From: Bacteroidales bacterium
Lineage (GTDB): Bacteria; Bacteroidota; Bacteroidia; Bacteroidales; VadinHA17
DNA: 64,000 bases
NCBI GenBank assembly: GCA_016709865.1
Contig: JADJLX010000001.1
Coordinates: forward strand, 310,001-374,000
Reading direction: 5' to 3'
Positions 25,619 through 34,666 of the stretch are shown piece after piece (within the stretch, counting starts at the first letter, position 1; each line of letters begins with the position of its first letter). The notes beneath the pieces were generated by a model, which had not been told where the DNA came from, did no database searches, and was given only the letters and a program-made list of their open reading frames with translations. The position numbers and the translations under genes were made by a program.

Positions 25619-26871
25619 AAAGAAAAGATATAGAAATCATGGCACCGGCGGGATCGTATGACTCCCTTATGGCTGCGATTCAGGGAGGTGCCGATTCAGT
25701 CTACTTTGGAGTGGAACAACTCAACATGAGGGCTGCATCATCTAATAACTTCACCCTGGAAGACCTCAGGGAAATTGTTACGATCTGCCGAAAAAACGGA
25801 CTGAAGAGTTATCTGACAGTAAATGTTGTAATCTATGACCATGAGATTGAGCAGATGCACAGGATCGTAGATGCTGCAGTGGAAAATGGTATCACAGCCA
25901 TAATCGCTTCAGATCTTTCTGTTATCAACTATGCTTTCTCAAGAGGAATTGAGATCCATTTATCAACTCAGCTAAACATAACAAATATTGAATCGCTGAA
26001 ATTCTATTCCCAATGGGCCGATGTTGCAGTACTTGCCCGCGAGCTTAATATAGACCAGGTCAGGCATATTTATGACAGTATCAGGGAGCAGGATATAAGA
26101 GGACCAAAAGGAGATCTCATAAAGATTGAGATGTTTGTACACGGCGCGCTGTGCATGGCAATATCAGGGAAATGTTATCTGAGTCTCCACGAAAATAATA
26201 AGTCTGCCAATAGGGGAGAATGTTATCAGACATGCCGGAAATCATATATTGCTACCGGGAAAGAATCGGGCTATGAACTTGAGATAGACAATGAATATAT
26301 AATGTCGCCAAAAGATCTCTGCACAATAGGATTTCTTGATAAGCTAATATACGCTGGTGTAAGGGTTCTTAAAATAGAGGGAAGGGCACGCTCAGCCGAA
26401 TATGTAAAAGAAGTATCAAAATGCTATGATGAGGCAGTAAATGCTATTGCAGAAGGGACTTTCACCACGGAGAAAACTGAGGAGTGGAAAGAACGGCTTG
26501 CAACAGTCTTTAACAGGGGCTTCTGGGATGGTTACTACTTAGGACAAAAGATGGGGGAATGGAATACTAATTACGGATCGAGTGCCACAAAACGAAAACT
26601 GTACATAGGAAAAATCACCAACTACTTTACAAAACTAAATGTTGCTGAGATTAAACTGGAAAACGGAGATCTGAAGAAAGGGGACACAATACTTATTACA
26701 GGCCCCACAACCGGCGTTGTTGAATACACAGCAGACGAGATAAGGGTAGACCTGAAAGTTACTGAAATCGCTTTAAAAGGGGAATTGTGCTCAATAAAAA
26801 CAGAAGAGTATCTGAGAAGGTCCGACAAAGTCTATAAATGGGTTGATGCAAGTGAAGTAAGAAATCAGTAG
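25615..26871 (+). CDS. Peptidase U32 family protein, tRNA hydroxylation type
   Basis: A 418-residue protein of the U32 family. ATG 25615 overlaps the kinase stop (ATGA) and is preceded by AGGAAG; the longer frame from 25582 would run inside the kinase gene. The hallmark segment EMFVHGALCMAISGKC, followed by SANRGECYQTCR, supplies four Cys that bind an Fe-S cluster in relatives. YegQ/TrhP-like members use prephenate in 5-hydroxyuridine formation on tRNA, whereas RlhA modifies 23S rRNA. This protein is closest in layout to TrhP, but I cannot separate the two with certainty. Confidence 0.88.
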   Translation: MKRKDIEIMAPAGSYDSLMAAIQGGADSVYFGVEQLNMRAASSNNFTLEDLREIVTICRKNGLKSYLTVNVVIYDHEIEQMHRIVDAAVENGITAIIASDLSVINYAFSRGIEIHLSTQLNITNIESLKFYSQWADVAVLARELNIDQVRHIYDSIREQDIRGPKGDLIKIEMFVHGALCMAISGKCYLSLHENNKSANRGECYQTCRKSYIATGKESGYELEIDNEYIMSPKDLCTIGFLDKLIYAGVRVLKIEGRARSAEYVKEVSKCYDEAVNAIAEGTFTTEKTEEWKERLATVFNRGFWDGYYLGQKMGEWNTNYGSSATKRKLYIGKITNYFTKLNVAEIKLENGDLKKGDTILITGPTTGVVEYTADEIRVDLKVTEIALKGELCSIKTEEYLRRSDKVYKWVDASEVRNQ

Positions 26872-26881
26872 AAATATAAAA

Positions 26882-27910
26882 TTACCAGGATATTTTGCGG
26901 GCTGCTTCAAGTATTTTCCTGCTGTTTGTCTCAATATCATCTGTATCTGTTTCAACATACATCAGGTTTTCGGCCTTCTTCTTTGTCAGGCCGTATCTAT
27001 ATGCTTTATCATAGTAAAACAGTGATATTTCTATTGCCTTCGAAATATCTCCGGCATCAACTGCTGCTAGTGCGTCCCGTGTATTATCTCCGCCTAATCG
27101 TTTGCTTATTTTATGTATTGAGCCTTTCAGGATTTCAGGAGGATAAACCGAATACTCCTTCATGAGTCTTGGCAGCCTCGTCTTTACATCCATAAGGAGT
27201 ATAATTGTTCTGGTATTCTGCATATTCCCATATAAACCATCCGGAATAAATACTGTCCCGATATTCCTGCTCTCATCTTCAACCCAGAAGGGTTTTTCTG
27301 TATCAAGCTTCTTCCATTCCGCAAAAAGATTGTTTGCGAACTGTTCTGTTGTTGGCTGTGGTGGTTGTCCAAGGGATCCGAATGCAGAACCTTTATGGTT
27401 GGCAAGTCCCTCAAGATCAATAACCTGTTCACCCTGGCTGCCAAGGTATCTCAGTATGTGAGTTTTACTGCTTCCGGTCATTCCCCCAAGAACAATCATC
27501 TTTCGCTTCCCGGAAAAGGAATCAAGAATATAGTTACGGTAAGCCTTATATCCGCCTTCAAGAACCTGTGAATAAATATCTCCCTGTGAAAAGAGCCACG
27601 CCATAGCTTCAGACCTCATCCCACCTCTCCAGCAATGCACAAGCAGCTTTCCTTCTTTTGATAGTTTCAGGCTATGTTCCAGTTTCTTGGACATCGAGGG
27701 ACCAGTGAGCTTTAATCCTTCAATAATAGCAGGAATGCGACCCTCTTTCTTATATTTGGTTCCTACAATTGCTCTTTCGTTATCATCAAAAAGCGGAATG
27801 TTAACAGCACCCGGTATATGTCCTGATGAAAACTCCGCAGGAGACCTGACATCAATAACAGGTATACTTTCAGCAAGTTCGAGAAAAGCTGATACATCAA
27901 TTTTCTTCAA
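26882..27910 (-). CDS. mnmH: tRNA 2-selenouridine synthase
   Basis: A 342-residue protein with an N-terminal rhodanese domain (about 1-125; catalytic Cys93 in HCWRGGMRS) and a C-terminal P-loop domain (GGMTGSSKT, 142-150). This two-domain layout is specific to MnmH/SelU, which replaces sulfur by selenium in the wobble 2-thiouridine of some tRNAs via a geranylated intermediate. SelD, needed for selenophosphate, is not in the window. It starts 5 bp after the upstream kinase-like gene. Confidence 0.95.
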   Translation of the reverse strand: MKKIDVSAFLELAESIPVIDVRSPAEFSSGHIPGAVNIPLFDDNERAIVGTKYKKEGRIPAIIEGLKLTGPSMSKKLEHSLKLSKEGKLLVHCWRGGMRSEAMAWLFSQGDIYSQVLEGGYKAYRNYILDSFSGKRKMIVLGGMTGSSKTHILRYLGSQGEQVIDLEGLANHKGSAFGSLGQPPQPTTEQFANNLFAEWKKLDTEKPFWVEDESRNIGTVFIPDGLYGNMQNTRTIILLMDVKTRLPRLMKEYSVYPPEILKGSIHKISKRLGGDNTRDALAAVDAGDISKAIEISLFYYDKAYRYGLTKKKAENLMYVETDTDDIETNSRKILEAARKISW

Positions 27911-27915
27911 AGTAA

Positions 27916-30753
27916 TTACTTTTTGAAATATTTGGCGAAAAGCTTTTTGAGTTCATCCATCCTGACTGGTTTTGAGATGAAATCCTTTATTCCAGACAAT
28001 TCTGCTTTCCTTTTTGATTCAGGCATATTATCTGCTGTAAAGGCAACTATTATAACCGACTTGTCGTAGACAAGGATTTTCTGTGCAGACTCAAATCCAT
28101 CCATCTCAGGCATAATAAGGTCCATGAATATCAGATCATATTTCTTGATTTTTGCCTGCAGATAGCCTGTATATCCGTTTTCGGCAATATCATATTTATA
28201 GCCAAGGTTACCGAGCATTGTACCTATGACTTTCTGATTCATTATATTATCCTCAACTATTAAAATGTTTATGTCGTTTCGTACAGAACCAATATCTACA
28301 GATGAATTGGGATCTTCAAGGAATGGGAAGCTGCTGTTAATAGTCTTAAGCAGGTCGCTTATATCAAATGGTTTAATCAGATAATGGTCGATTCCCATCG
28401 TGACTGAGTTCATGAAATTTCCTTTTTTGTCGTTTGAGCTTATCATCAGTATTATAAACTTCCCGGAGAGGTTATTCTCCCAGATTCCTTTTGCAGCTTC
28501 AAATCCATTAAAGGTATCGTCATCGAAAATAATAATAAGACTATACCTGTCTGAAGGAAAATTCTGATTTGCTTTTATCTGGTTAACAGTTGACTTCATG
28601 AAAGTAGTGATAGTAATTGTTAACCCTAACCTGTGAAGAGCACTTAATATCTCCTCGTCCCTGTTTTGGCTGCCAGTTATTACAAGGGTCTTAATCTGAT
28701 TAAAACTCTTAAAGCTTTCAAGAGGGAGGTCTTTGGCAGACCTCTCATTTGAGTAAACTGCTAAAGTGAAGAATACTTTGGTTCCGGCATCTCCGGCAAG
28801 TCCTGAAGGAGATGCTGCTGTAAGTTCTCCTCCCATAAGCAAAACCAGCTGCTTGGCCAGGATTGTCCCGAAACCTGATTCGTCATTTAATCTTACTGTC
28901 TTTGATTCTATATCGACAAAATCGCCAAAGATCTTTTTAAGAGTTGATTTGTCGAATTTTTTTCCTGTATCGAGCAGTTCAAATCCCAGGGTTATAATCC
29001 CGCTATTATTGCTTTTAACATAACATTTTAACCTTATCTCACCATTCTCTGTATTTTTGATCGAATTATTCAGAAGGTTGGTAAGGATCTGGCGCAGACG
29101 GAAAGGATCTCCAATAACATTTTCAGGAGCATTATCATCAACAATACTAACAAGTTCAAGATTTGACTGTGATATATAGGTACGGGCCAGATCAACACAG
29201 TAAGCGATCTCTTCTCTTAAATTATAAGGCACCTCATCAAGGAGCATCTTCCCTGATTCAATTTTTGAAAAATCGAGAATATCATTTATTATATTCAGAA
29301 GAACCTCTGTTGATCTCCTGAGAAGGCTGACAATGTCTTTTACATCCTCAGTAAGTTCATATTTATTTAGAACATCGGTCATACCAACAATTCCATTGAG
29401 CGGAGTTCTGATCTCGTAACTCATTCTGGCCAAAAACTCTGATTTAGCTACATTTGCTTTTGCCTCCTGTTTCCTTGCTGATTCAAGCATTGTAACGTCT
29501 ATCAGGATTTCCATTGTAGCATCTTCTCCCAGAAAATTAACCGGGATGCTGTTTCTGTACAGTACAATCTCCCCAATCTCCTTTTTTATTATAACAAACT
29601 GTTCAGGATTAAAAGTACCACCCAGATTTTTGGAGAAATAATCACTGTTATCAGGCAGATTTGATTCAGGAAATATCTTACCCTTCATCTCAATTTCAGA
29701 AGGATAGGAATAGAGATTTGCAGCAACTTTATTAGCCTTGATAATTTCCCTGTTCTTATTGTGAATAAGGACTCCGACAGGCATCTCCTCGATGAGCTTA
29801 AAAAGCATTCTCTCAGAAGCCTTTAATCTTTCTTTTTCTGATTTTTCCGATTTGAGGTAGTTCCAGAATATCAAAATTATTATCTGAATAAGGAAGAGGG
29901 TTCCCAGCACTATAAAAAGTGAATTCCTAATGATATATTTTTGAAAGAAGACAGTAGGTGCAGAAAATACCAGGCCCAGATCTCTCTGTAGAAGATAAGT
30001 TGAGTAATATGAAGAAATGATTTCCTGGGACTTCCCGTTTATTCTGGCATTATGAGTAATATTATTATTAGAACCTCCGGATATGCTTTCACCAATTTCT
30101 TCCAGCTTTGTATATGCAATTGTTTCACCCTGGCCTAGAGGAAAGTTATCATAAACAACTCTCCCTGAGTCAGTTATAACCCATTGCCATTGGTAATCCT
30201 GAAGATTAAATGCTGTGAATATTTCTCTGAAGTACTTCTGGTAATCAACAGTCACAACCATATTGCCGATTGTTTCATTGGTTTTGCTATCTATCACCGG
30301 GAGGTAATAATTGAATCTCCTGTTCTCCTCAACCAGTTTCTCCATATTATAGATCTCAGCCTGTACCTGTTTGACATAAGGCTGTTCAAGCCACTCCTTT
30401 GTATCATTGTCCTGTCTTAATGTAAACTCATTTTTCTTGTTGTCATAAAACCTGATACCAGTTACCAGCTCTTCATTTTTGGAAAAAAACAACTGCATTC
30501 TTTCTATTGTTCTGTTCTGACTATTCGCATTAGTGAAGAACTGAGTAGGGTCCTCATTGAAAAAAATCTGATTCAATTCGCTTATAAACCCATTGTTGGT
30601 AGCGTCAACAGATTGGCCGACAATCTGAACCTGCCGGGAGAGTAATTCATTAATATAGCTTATTTGCTTATTGTAGAGATTTTTATAGTAAAAATAGTTG
30701 GCAAGCATTATTATCAGAAACGCTGAATACACAATGATTAAAACTCTTTTCAT
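27916..30753 (-). CDS. Hybrid sensor pseudo-histidine kinase with two receivers
   Basis: A 945-residue protein: membrane helix (about 5-25), extracellular sensor to about 270, second helix, PAS (about 320-430), HisKA, HATPase_c, and two receivers. ATG 30753 is used; the longer frame begins with TTG at 30780. The expected SHEIRTPLNG reads SYEIRTPLNG, with Tyr446 replacing the phospho-accepting His. ATP-binding boxes are weak (DTGKKF, GFGTILAK), and receiver 1 lacks the acidic pair. Receiver 2 is intact, with EDN, Asp878 in FMDLIMPEMDG, T and SKP. It may be phosphorylated by another kinase. It lies between rsgA and mnmH. Confidence 0.92.
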   Translation of the reverse strand: MKRVLIIVYSAFLIIMLANYFYYKNLYNKQISYINELLSRQVQIVGQSVDATNNGFISELNQIFFNEDPTQFFTNANSQNRTIERMQLFFSKNEELVTGIRFYDNKKNEFTLRQDNDTKEWLEQPYVKQVQAEIYNMEKLVEENRRFNYYLPVIDSKTNETIGNMVVTVDYQKYFREIFTAFNLQDYQWQWVITDSGRVVYDNFPLGQGETIAYTKLEEIGESISGGSNNNITHNARINGKSQEIISSYYSTYLLQRDLGLVFSAPTVFFQKYIIRNSLFIVLGTLFLIQIIILIFWNYLKSEKSEKERLKASERMLFKLIEEMPVGVLIHNKNREIIKANKVAANLYSYPSEIEMKGKIFPESNLPDNSDYFSKNLGGTFNPEQFVIIKKEIGEIVLYRNSIPVNFLGEDATMEILIDVTMLESARKQEAKANVAKSEFLARMSYEIRTPLNGIVGMTDVLNKYELTEDVKDIVSLLRRSTEVLLNIINDILDFSKIESGKMLLDEVPYNLREEIAYCVDLARTYISQSNLELVSIVDDNAPENVIGDPFRLRQILTNLLNNSIKNTENGEIRLKCYVKSNNSGIITLGFELLDTGKKFDKSTLKKIFGDFVDIESKTVRLNDESGFGTILAKQLVLLMGGELTAASPSGLAGDAGTKVFFTLAVYSNERSAKDLPLESFKSFNQIKTLVITGSQNRDEEILSALHRLGLTITITTFMKSTVNQIKANQNFPSDRYSLIIIFDDDTFNGFEAAKGIWENNLSGKFIILMISSNDKKGNFMNSVTMGIDHYLIKPFDISDLLKTINSSFPFLEDPNSSVDIGSVRNDINILIVEDNIMNQKVIGTMLGNLGYKYDIAENGYTGYLQAKIKKYDLIFMDLIMPEMDGFESAQKILVYDKSVIIVAFTADNMPESKRKAELSGIKDFISKPVRMDELKKLFAKYFKK

Positions 30754-30815
30754 CTGATTAATATGTTTGTCTTGTGGCAAATATAAAGATAAGCTTTAAA
30801 ATAATATTTTTCAAG

Positions 30816-31745
30816 TTACCGGTATTTGCGGTCATCTCCGTCCATAATATTGAGGTAACTTCTGTATCTGAGAAAATCAATATCACCCTTTTCCACTGCG
30901 GTTCTGACTGCACAACCCGGCTCATCAAGATGAAGACAATTATTGAACCTGCAGTTTTTGGAAACCAGAAAGATCTCTCTGAAAAAGTGATAAATTTCAT
31001 TTTTTTCCATATCAACAACACCAAATCCCCTGATACCCGGCGTATCAATAACAAAACCTCCAAACGGCATCATATGCATTTCAGGGAATGTGGTTATATG
31101 TTTGCCCTGTTTATGATATTCAGAGATTTCTGCTGTTTTAAGGTTAATACCCTGATTAAGAGTATTCAGAAGCGTTGTTTTTCCAACTCCTGAATATCCT
31201 GATATCAGACTTATTTTGTCCTTCATCTGATTTGTCAGGGCATCTAGGTTTGTTTTATCAAAAAGAGAGAGACGAATGCTTTCATATCCTATTTTTTCAT
31301 ACATCGATTCCAGATAATTCATCTTCTCAACCTCGGTCTCACCATAGAGATCTGTTTTATTGAAAATTATTTTAGCAGGTACTCTGTATGCCTCAGCAGT
31401 AATGAGAAATCTGTCAATAAACTCCACTGGTGTCTCAGGCAGGATTATAGTAACCATTAGAAATACCTGATCGATATTTGCTGCGATAATCTGAGAATGT
31501 CTCGAGAGATTTGTTGCTTTTCGCAGAATGTAATTTCTGCGGTCAAGTACTTCGGTAATAATTCCGGTATTGTTCTTTTTATCAATCTCGAATAATACAT
31601 TATCTCCGACAGCTATTGGATTGGTTGTATGCAATTCCCTCATCCTCAGCTTGCCTTTTACTGAACAATCAATAGTAACTCCTGTTCCGTCGAGAACCTT
31701 ATAATTGCTTCCGGTAGATTTTAAGACAATTCCCTTTTCCAACAC
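30816..31745 (-). CDS. rsgA: Ribosome small-subunit-dependent GTPase A
   Basis: A 309-residue circularly permuted GTPase that helps mature the 30S subunit. It has an N-terminal OB fold (about 1-65), G4 NKTD, G1 GYSGVGKTT, G3 DTPG and a C-terminal zinc motif (CRFNNCLHLDEPGC). No ATG lies at the conserved N terminus. GTG 31745 gives the normal beginning (VLEKGIVLKSTGS) just after the promoter at 31760-31790; TTG 31742 is also possible. A frame from ATG 31814 reads through an intergenic repeat and is not believed. Confidence 0.9.
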   Translation of the reverse strand: MLEKGIVLKSTGSNYKVLDGTGVTIDCSVKGKLRMRELHTTNPIAVGDNVLFEIDKKNNTGIITEVLDRRNYILRKATNLSRHSQIIAANIDQVFLMVTIILPETPVEFIDRFLITAEAYRVPAKIIFNKTDLYGETEVEKMNYLESMYEKIGYESIRLSLFDKTNLDALTNQMKDKISLISGYSGVGKTTLLNTLNQGINLKTAEISEYHKQGKHITTFPEMHMMPFGGFVIDTPGIRGFGVVDMEKNEIYHFFREIFLVSKNCRFNNCLHLDEPGCAVRTAVEKGDIDFLRYRSYLNIMDGDDRKYR

Positions 31746-31759
31746 AAAAATATTTGGGA

Positions 31760-31790
31760 CAAATGTAGTAAAGATCCCAATGCCCCCAAA
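31760..31790 (-). promoter_or_regulatory. Bacteroidota-type promoter of rsgA
   Basis: On the minus strand TTTG (31790-31787), a 19 bp spacer and TACATTTG (31767-31760) match TTTG / TAnnTTTG. The start of transcription would be near 31753, about 8 bases before the GTG at 31745, implying a very short leader. The -33 element lies in the edge of the neighbouring repeat. Confidence 0.65.
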
Positions 31791-31880
31791 CCCCCTAAAG
31801 GGGGCTTTACACATCTGCCCATTTAGTGAAATTCAAAACATCCGGTAATAAAAGTCCCCTTTAGGGGATTTAGGGGCGGA
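31783..31880. repeat. Composite CCCCTAAAGGGG element, copy 1
   Basis: CCCCCAAACCCCCTAAAGGG (31783-31802 region) and AGTCCCCTTTAGGGGATTTAGG (31853-31874 region) bracket a ~50 bp core that contains GAAATTCAAAACATCCGG. Similar cores lie inside the copies at 54003 and 56366. The element separates pfk from rsgA and contributes the rsgA -33 box. Confidence 0.7.
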
Positions 31881-31886
31881 GTCTAT

Positions 31887-33092
31887 TTAACTATCAGATG
31901 CCATCAGAAGGAATGGTTTCATCTCGAAGCTATGATAGTAAGGCCTTAGTCTTTCAGTATTATAGTAATCCGAGACCTTAACAATCTTCTTTGATGAGGT
32001 GACAACATCAATAGGAAGGTTATCATATCTTCCATTCTTCAGGACCACAATTCTGCCATGAACTCTTTTAAGAATAAGGTCAAGGGCAAGGTTCCCGTAA
32101 GCCATCGGTACTATTGAATCAAGTGCATCCGGATCTCCGCCACGGACCATATACCCAAGTTTCTGGTTGATTACGTTTATGGTTTTCCCTTTGTTGTATT
32201 TTCCAGAAAGTTCTTTAAGTTTTGCTGAAACCATATCGCCAATTCCGCCTAGTTTAGCATGCCCGTAAGCATCTTTCTCACTATCGGCAAATATCATCTG
32301 GCCTCCCTTAAACATTGCTCCTTCAGAAACCAGAACCACCGAATATTTGCTCGGATTATTGTTTCTGTCTTCAACCAGTAGCTTTGCAAGCAGATCAATA
32401 TCAAACTCATATTCCGGAATCACACATCTGTTTGCTGCACCAGCCATAGTAGGAAGCATTGCCGTAAACCCTGCATACCTGCCAAATACCTCAAGTACCA
32501 GTAGTCTTTCATGAGAACCAGCGGATGTTCTGAGAGAGTTTGTCATTTGAATAGTACGCGTGACGCATGTGCTGAAACCAATGCAATAATCTGTTCCCGG
32601 AACATCGTTATCCATTGTTTTGGGAATAGCAACTACATTAACGCCCGATTTATAGAGATGAACACCATAGCTCAGAGTATCATCTCCGCCAATAGGAATA
32701 AGATAATCGACACCAAGCCACTCAAGGTTTTTGATAATCTCCGGAGTAATATCATTAATCTCAGCATTATAAGTACTCTGAAGATGATCAGGGACACTTG
32801 ATTTAGACATGTGACTGGGCCTTGTTCTTGATGTATGAAGGAATGTACCGCCCGTACGACCAGCTTTATTAACTATATCATCAGTAAGGATCTGATAATT
32901 ATTGCTGTTGTCAGCTTTATGGTCCCTGATTAGTTCAGAAATACCGGCCCATCCTCTGCGGAGACCGATAACCTTGTAACCTTCGCGGTTAGCACGGATT
33001 GTAACCGCACGTATAGCAGGATTAAGTCCGGGGACATCTCCTCCGCCTGTAAGAATAGCAATAACCCCTTTTGTTGATTTCTGAGTTGCCAT
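31887..33092 (-). CDS. 6-phosphofructokinase, predicted pyrophosphate type (first copy)
   Basis: A 401-residue PfkA-family enzyme that phosphorylates fructose 6-phosphate. Substrate motifs are clear: GGGDVPGLN near the N terminus, GGDDT (135-139), PKTMDND (157-163) and the GRYAG/SEG regions. Asp138 and Lys158 occupy the two positions that are Gly/Gly in ATP-dependent enzymes and Asp/Lys in PPi-dependent ones, so PPi is the predicted donor, which would make the reaction reversible. It lies 152 bp downstream of a second phosphofructokinase. Confidence 0.93.
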   Translation of the reverse strand: MATQKSTKGVIAILTGGGDVPGLNPAIRAVTIRANREGYKVIGLRRGWAGISELIRDHKADNSNNYQILTDDIVNKAGRTGGTFLHTSRTRPSHMSKSSVPDHLQSTYNAEINDITPEIIKNLEWLGVDYLIPIGGDDTLSYGVHLYKSGVNVVAIPKTMDNDVPGTDYCIGFSTCVTRTIQMTNSLRTSAGSHERLLVLEVFGRYAGFTAMLPTMAGAANRCVIPEYEFDIDLLAKLLVEDRNNNPSKYSVVLVSEGAMFKGGQMIFADSEKDAYGHAKLGGIGDMVSAKLKELSGKYNKGKTINVINQKLGYMVRGGDPDALDSIVPMAYGNLALDLILKRVHGRIVVLKNGRYDNLPIDVVTSSKKIVKVSDYYNTERLRPYYHSFEMKPFLLMASDS

Positions 33093-33191
33093 AATATTTG
33101 ATTTTAAAATGAAAGAACTACATGAGCTATAAAATTAAAGCAATTACATGAATTAAACAATGAATTCTTTTTTCCTGAATATTTAAGCAAG

Positions 33192-33219
33192 AAAAAAGGG
33201 ATGAACAAATTCATCCCTT
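33192..33219 (-). terminator. Terminator after the second phosphofructokinase gene
   Basis: A 10 bp stem AAGGGATGAA/TTCATCCCTT (33196-33219) with a 4-base loop is followed on the minus strand by six T. It lies 26 bp after the stop at 33245, so the two phosphofructokinase genes are probably separate transcripts. Confidence 0.85.
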
Positions 33220-33244
33220 CAATGCATTATCATGAAATTAAAAA

Positions 33245-34495
33245 TCAGTCTACCGGATTTTCATCCCATTCAAGGATCTTATAGAAATCATATTCTTCAG
33301 GATTCGGGACAAATTTCTTTGCTCCTCTGTAATCCGCCTTTGTTATAAAATGCAGGTTGTTTCTGAATATGAGCTGTACATTTTCTGTTTCAACATTTAC
33401 CAGGCGTGGCTTAACCTTTCCATTTTCATCTTCAACATCTTTTAGGTATAATGGTAAAATGCGGCCACCTCTGTCAACAGTAACCATACAACCGGTTCTG
33501 CCTTCCTTGAATAGTTTGTAAACGCCAAGTCCAAGCCTTGTTGCATAGTTAAGATCATAGGCAACCGGACGGCAGCATCTCAATTCATAACCCATCTCGT
33601 TCGGGCGGGATTTAACGTTGATCCTGAGTTCCTTTAAGGCCTGCTGAGTAAGCATATTGAAAATATGAGATTTGCTTACGTTACCAAGTTCAGGGTGTCC
33701 GTGATCATCGTATGTGAAATTGATACCTGTATCTATAATCTCCTTTTCACTCATGAAATGGAAGACACCTTCAGATATAATTGCAACCCCATAATCAATG
33801 CCCAAAAGCCTTCTCTTAACCATTGAACTGATAACCAGTTTTGTGATCTTATCAAAGGTGATTTTGGTTTTATTAAACATCTCCGGAATAATGATCATCG
33901 GATAGTGACAGGCGGTTCCGATACCAAATGCCAGGTGACCGGCTTCGCGACCCATTGCAGAAACCACGAACCAGTTTCCGCTGGTGCGGGCATCTTCATA
34001 AATAGTTGTGGCAAGCCTTACACCTTCCTCTTTAGCAGAGTGGTAGCCAAATGTAGGGGTTCCTTCGGGAAGAGGCAGGTCATTATCGATTGTCTTTGGA
34101 ACGTGAATATTCTTCACATCCATTTTTTTCTCAGAAAGGAATTTAGTGAGCCTGTTAGCCGAAGAAGCTGTATCATCACCTCCGATAGTAACCAGAAGTT
34201 TCACATTATTCTTTTTGAAAAAGTCAACCTTGAATTCATCATCCTTGGGTTTGTGTCTGCTCATCTTAAGAGCTGAACCGCCGCGACTGTAAATAAGATC
34301 GGCGAACTCAAAGTCGAGATAATCGTAAGAAGGCTCGCTTGCAAAAAGAGATTTGTATCCACCGTTAATACCAAGAACAGTATAGCCGTTTTGCAAAAAT
34401 ATCTTGGTAACAGCACTGATCACTGTATTGATTCCGGGAGCAGGGCCACCGGCGCATAGTATAGCAACTGCATCTTTCATAGGTTCTTTTTTCAT
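33245..34495 (-). CDS. 6-phosphofructokinase, predicted pyrophosphate type (second copy)
   Basis: A 416-residue PfkA-family protein with AILCAGGPAPGIN, GGDDT (105-109) and PKTIDND (133-139), again with the Asp/Lys pair of PPi-dependent enzymes. It is well diverged from the 401-residue neighbour and has longer surface loops (for example LPLPEGTPTFGYHSAKEEG), resembling a different phosphofructokinase subgroup. ATG 34495 fits the family start. Two predicted PPi enzymes side by side suggest specialised regulation or one non-catalytic subunit, although active-site residues look intact in both. Confidence 0.92.
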   Translation of the reverse strand: MKKEPMKDAVAILCAGGPAPGINTVISAVTKIFLQNGYTVLGINGGYKSLFASEPSYDYLDFEFADLIYSRGGSALKMSRHKPKDDEFKVDFFKKNNVKLLVTIGGDDTASSANRLTKFLSEKKMDVKNIHVPKTIDNDLPLPEGTPTFGYHSAKEEGVRLATTIYEDARTSGNWFVVSAMGREAGHLAFGIGTACHYPMIIIPEMFNKTKITFDKITKLVISSMVKRRLLGIDYGVAIISEGVFHFMSEKEIIDTGINFTYDDHGHPELGNVSKSHIFNMLTQQALKELRINVKSRPNEMGYELRCCRPVAYDLNYATRLGLGVYKLFKEGRTGCMVTVDRGGRILPLYLKDVEDENGKVKPRLVNVETENVQLIFRNNLHFITKADYRGAKKFVPNPEEYDFYKILEWDENPVD

Positions 34496-34666
34496 TACTG
34501 ATTCTACAATTGATAATTAATTTTTAAAGTTTTTATCCGTAGATTACGGTACATATTTTTTTTCGGACACAAATATGACAATATCTTTTTGATATTCATT
34601 CAATAGAAAGTCCAAATTTCCGGCTCTTTTACCTAATTTTGAAAATATCCAGTAATATTCATTTCA

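Noticed and set aside
31887-34495. Recent tandem duplication of phosphofructokinase
   Set aside because: The two proteins differ in length, loops and much of their sequence and have separate terminators, which fits an old divergence, not a recent copy.
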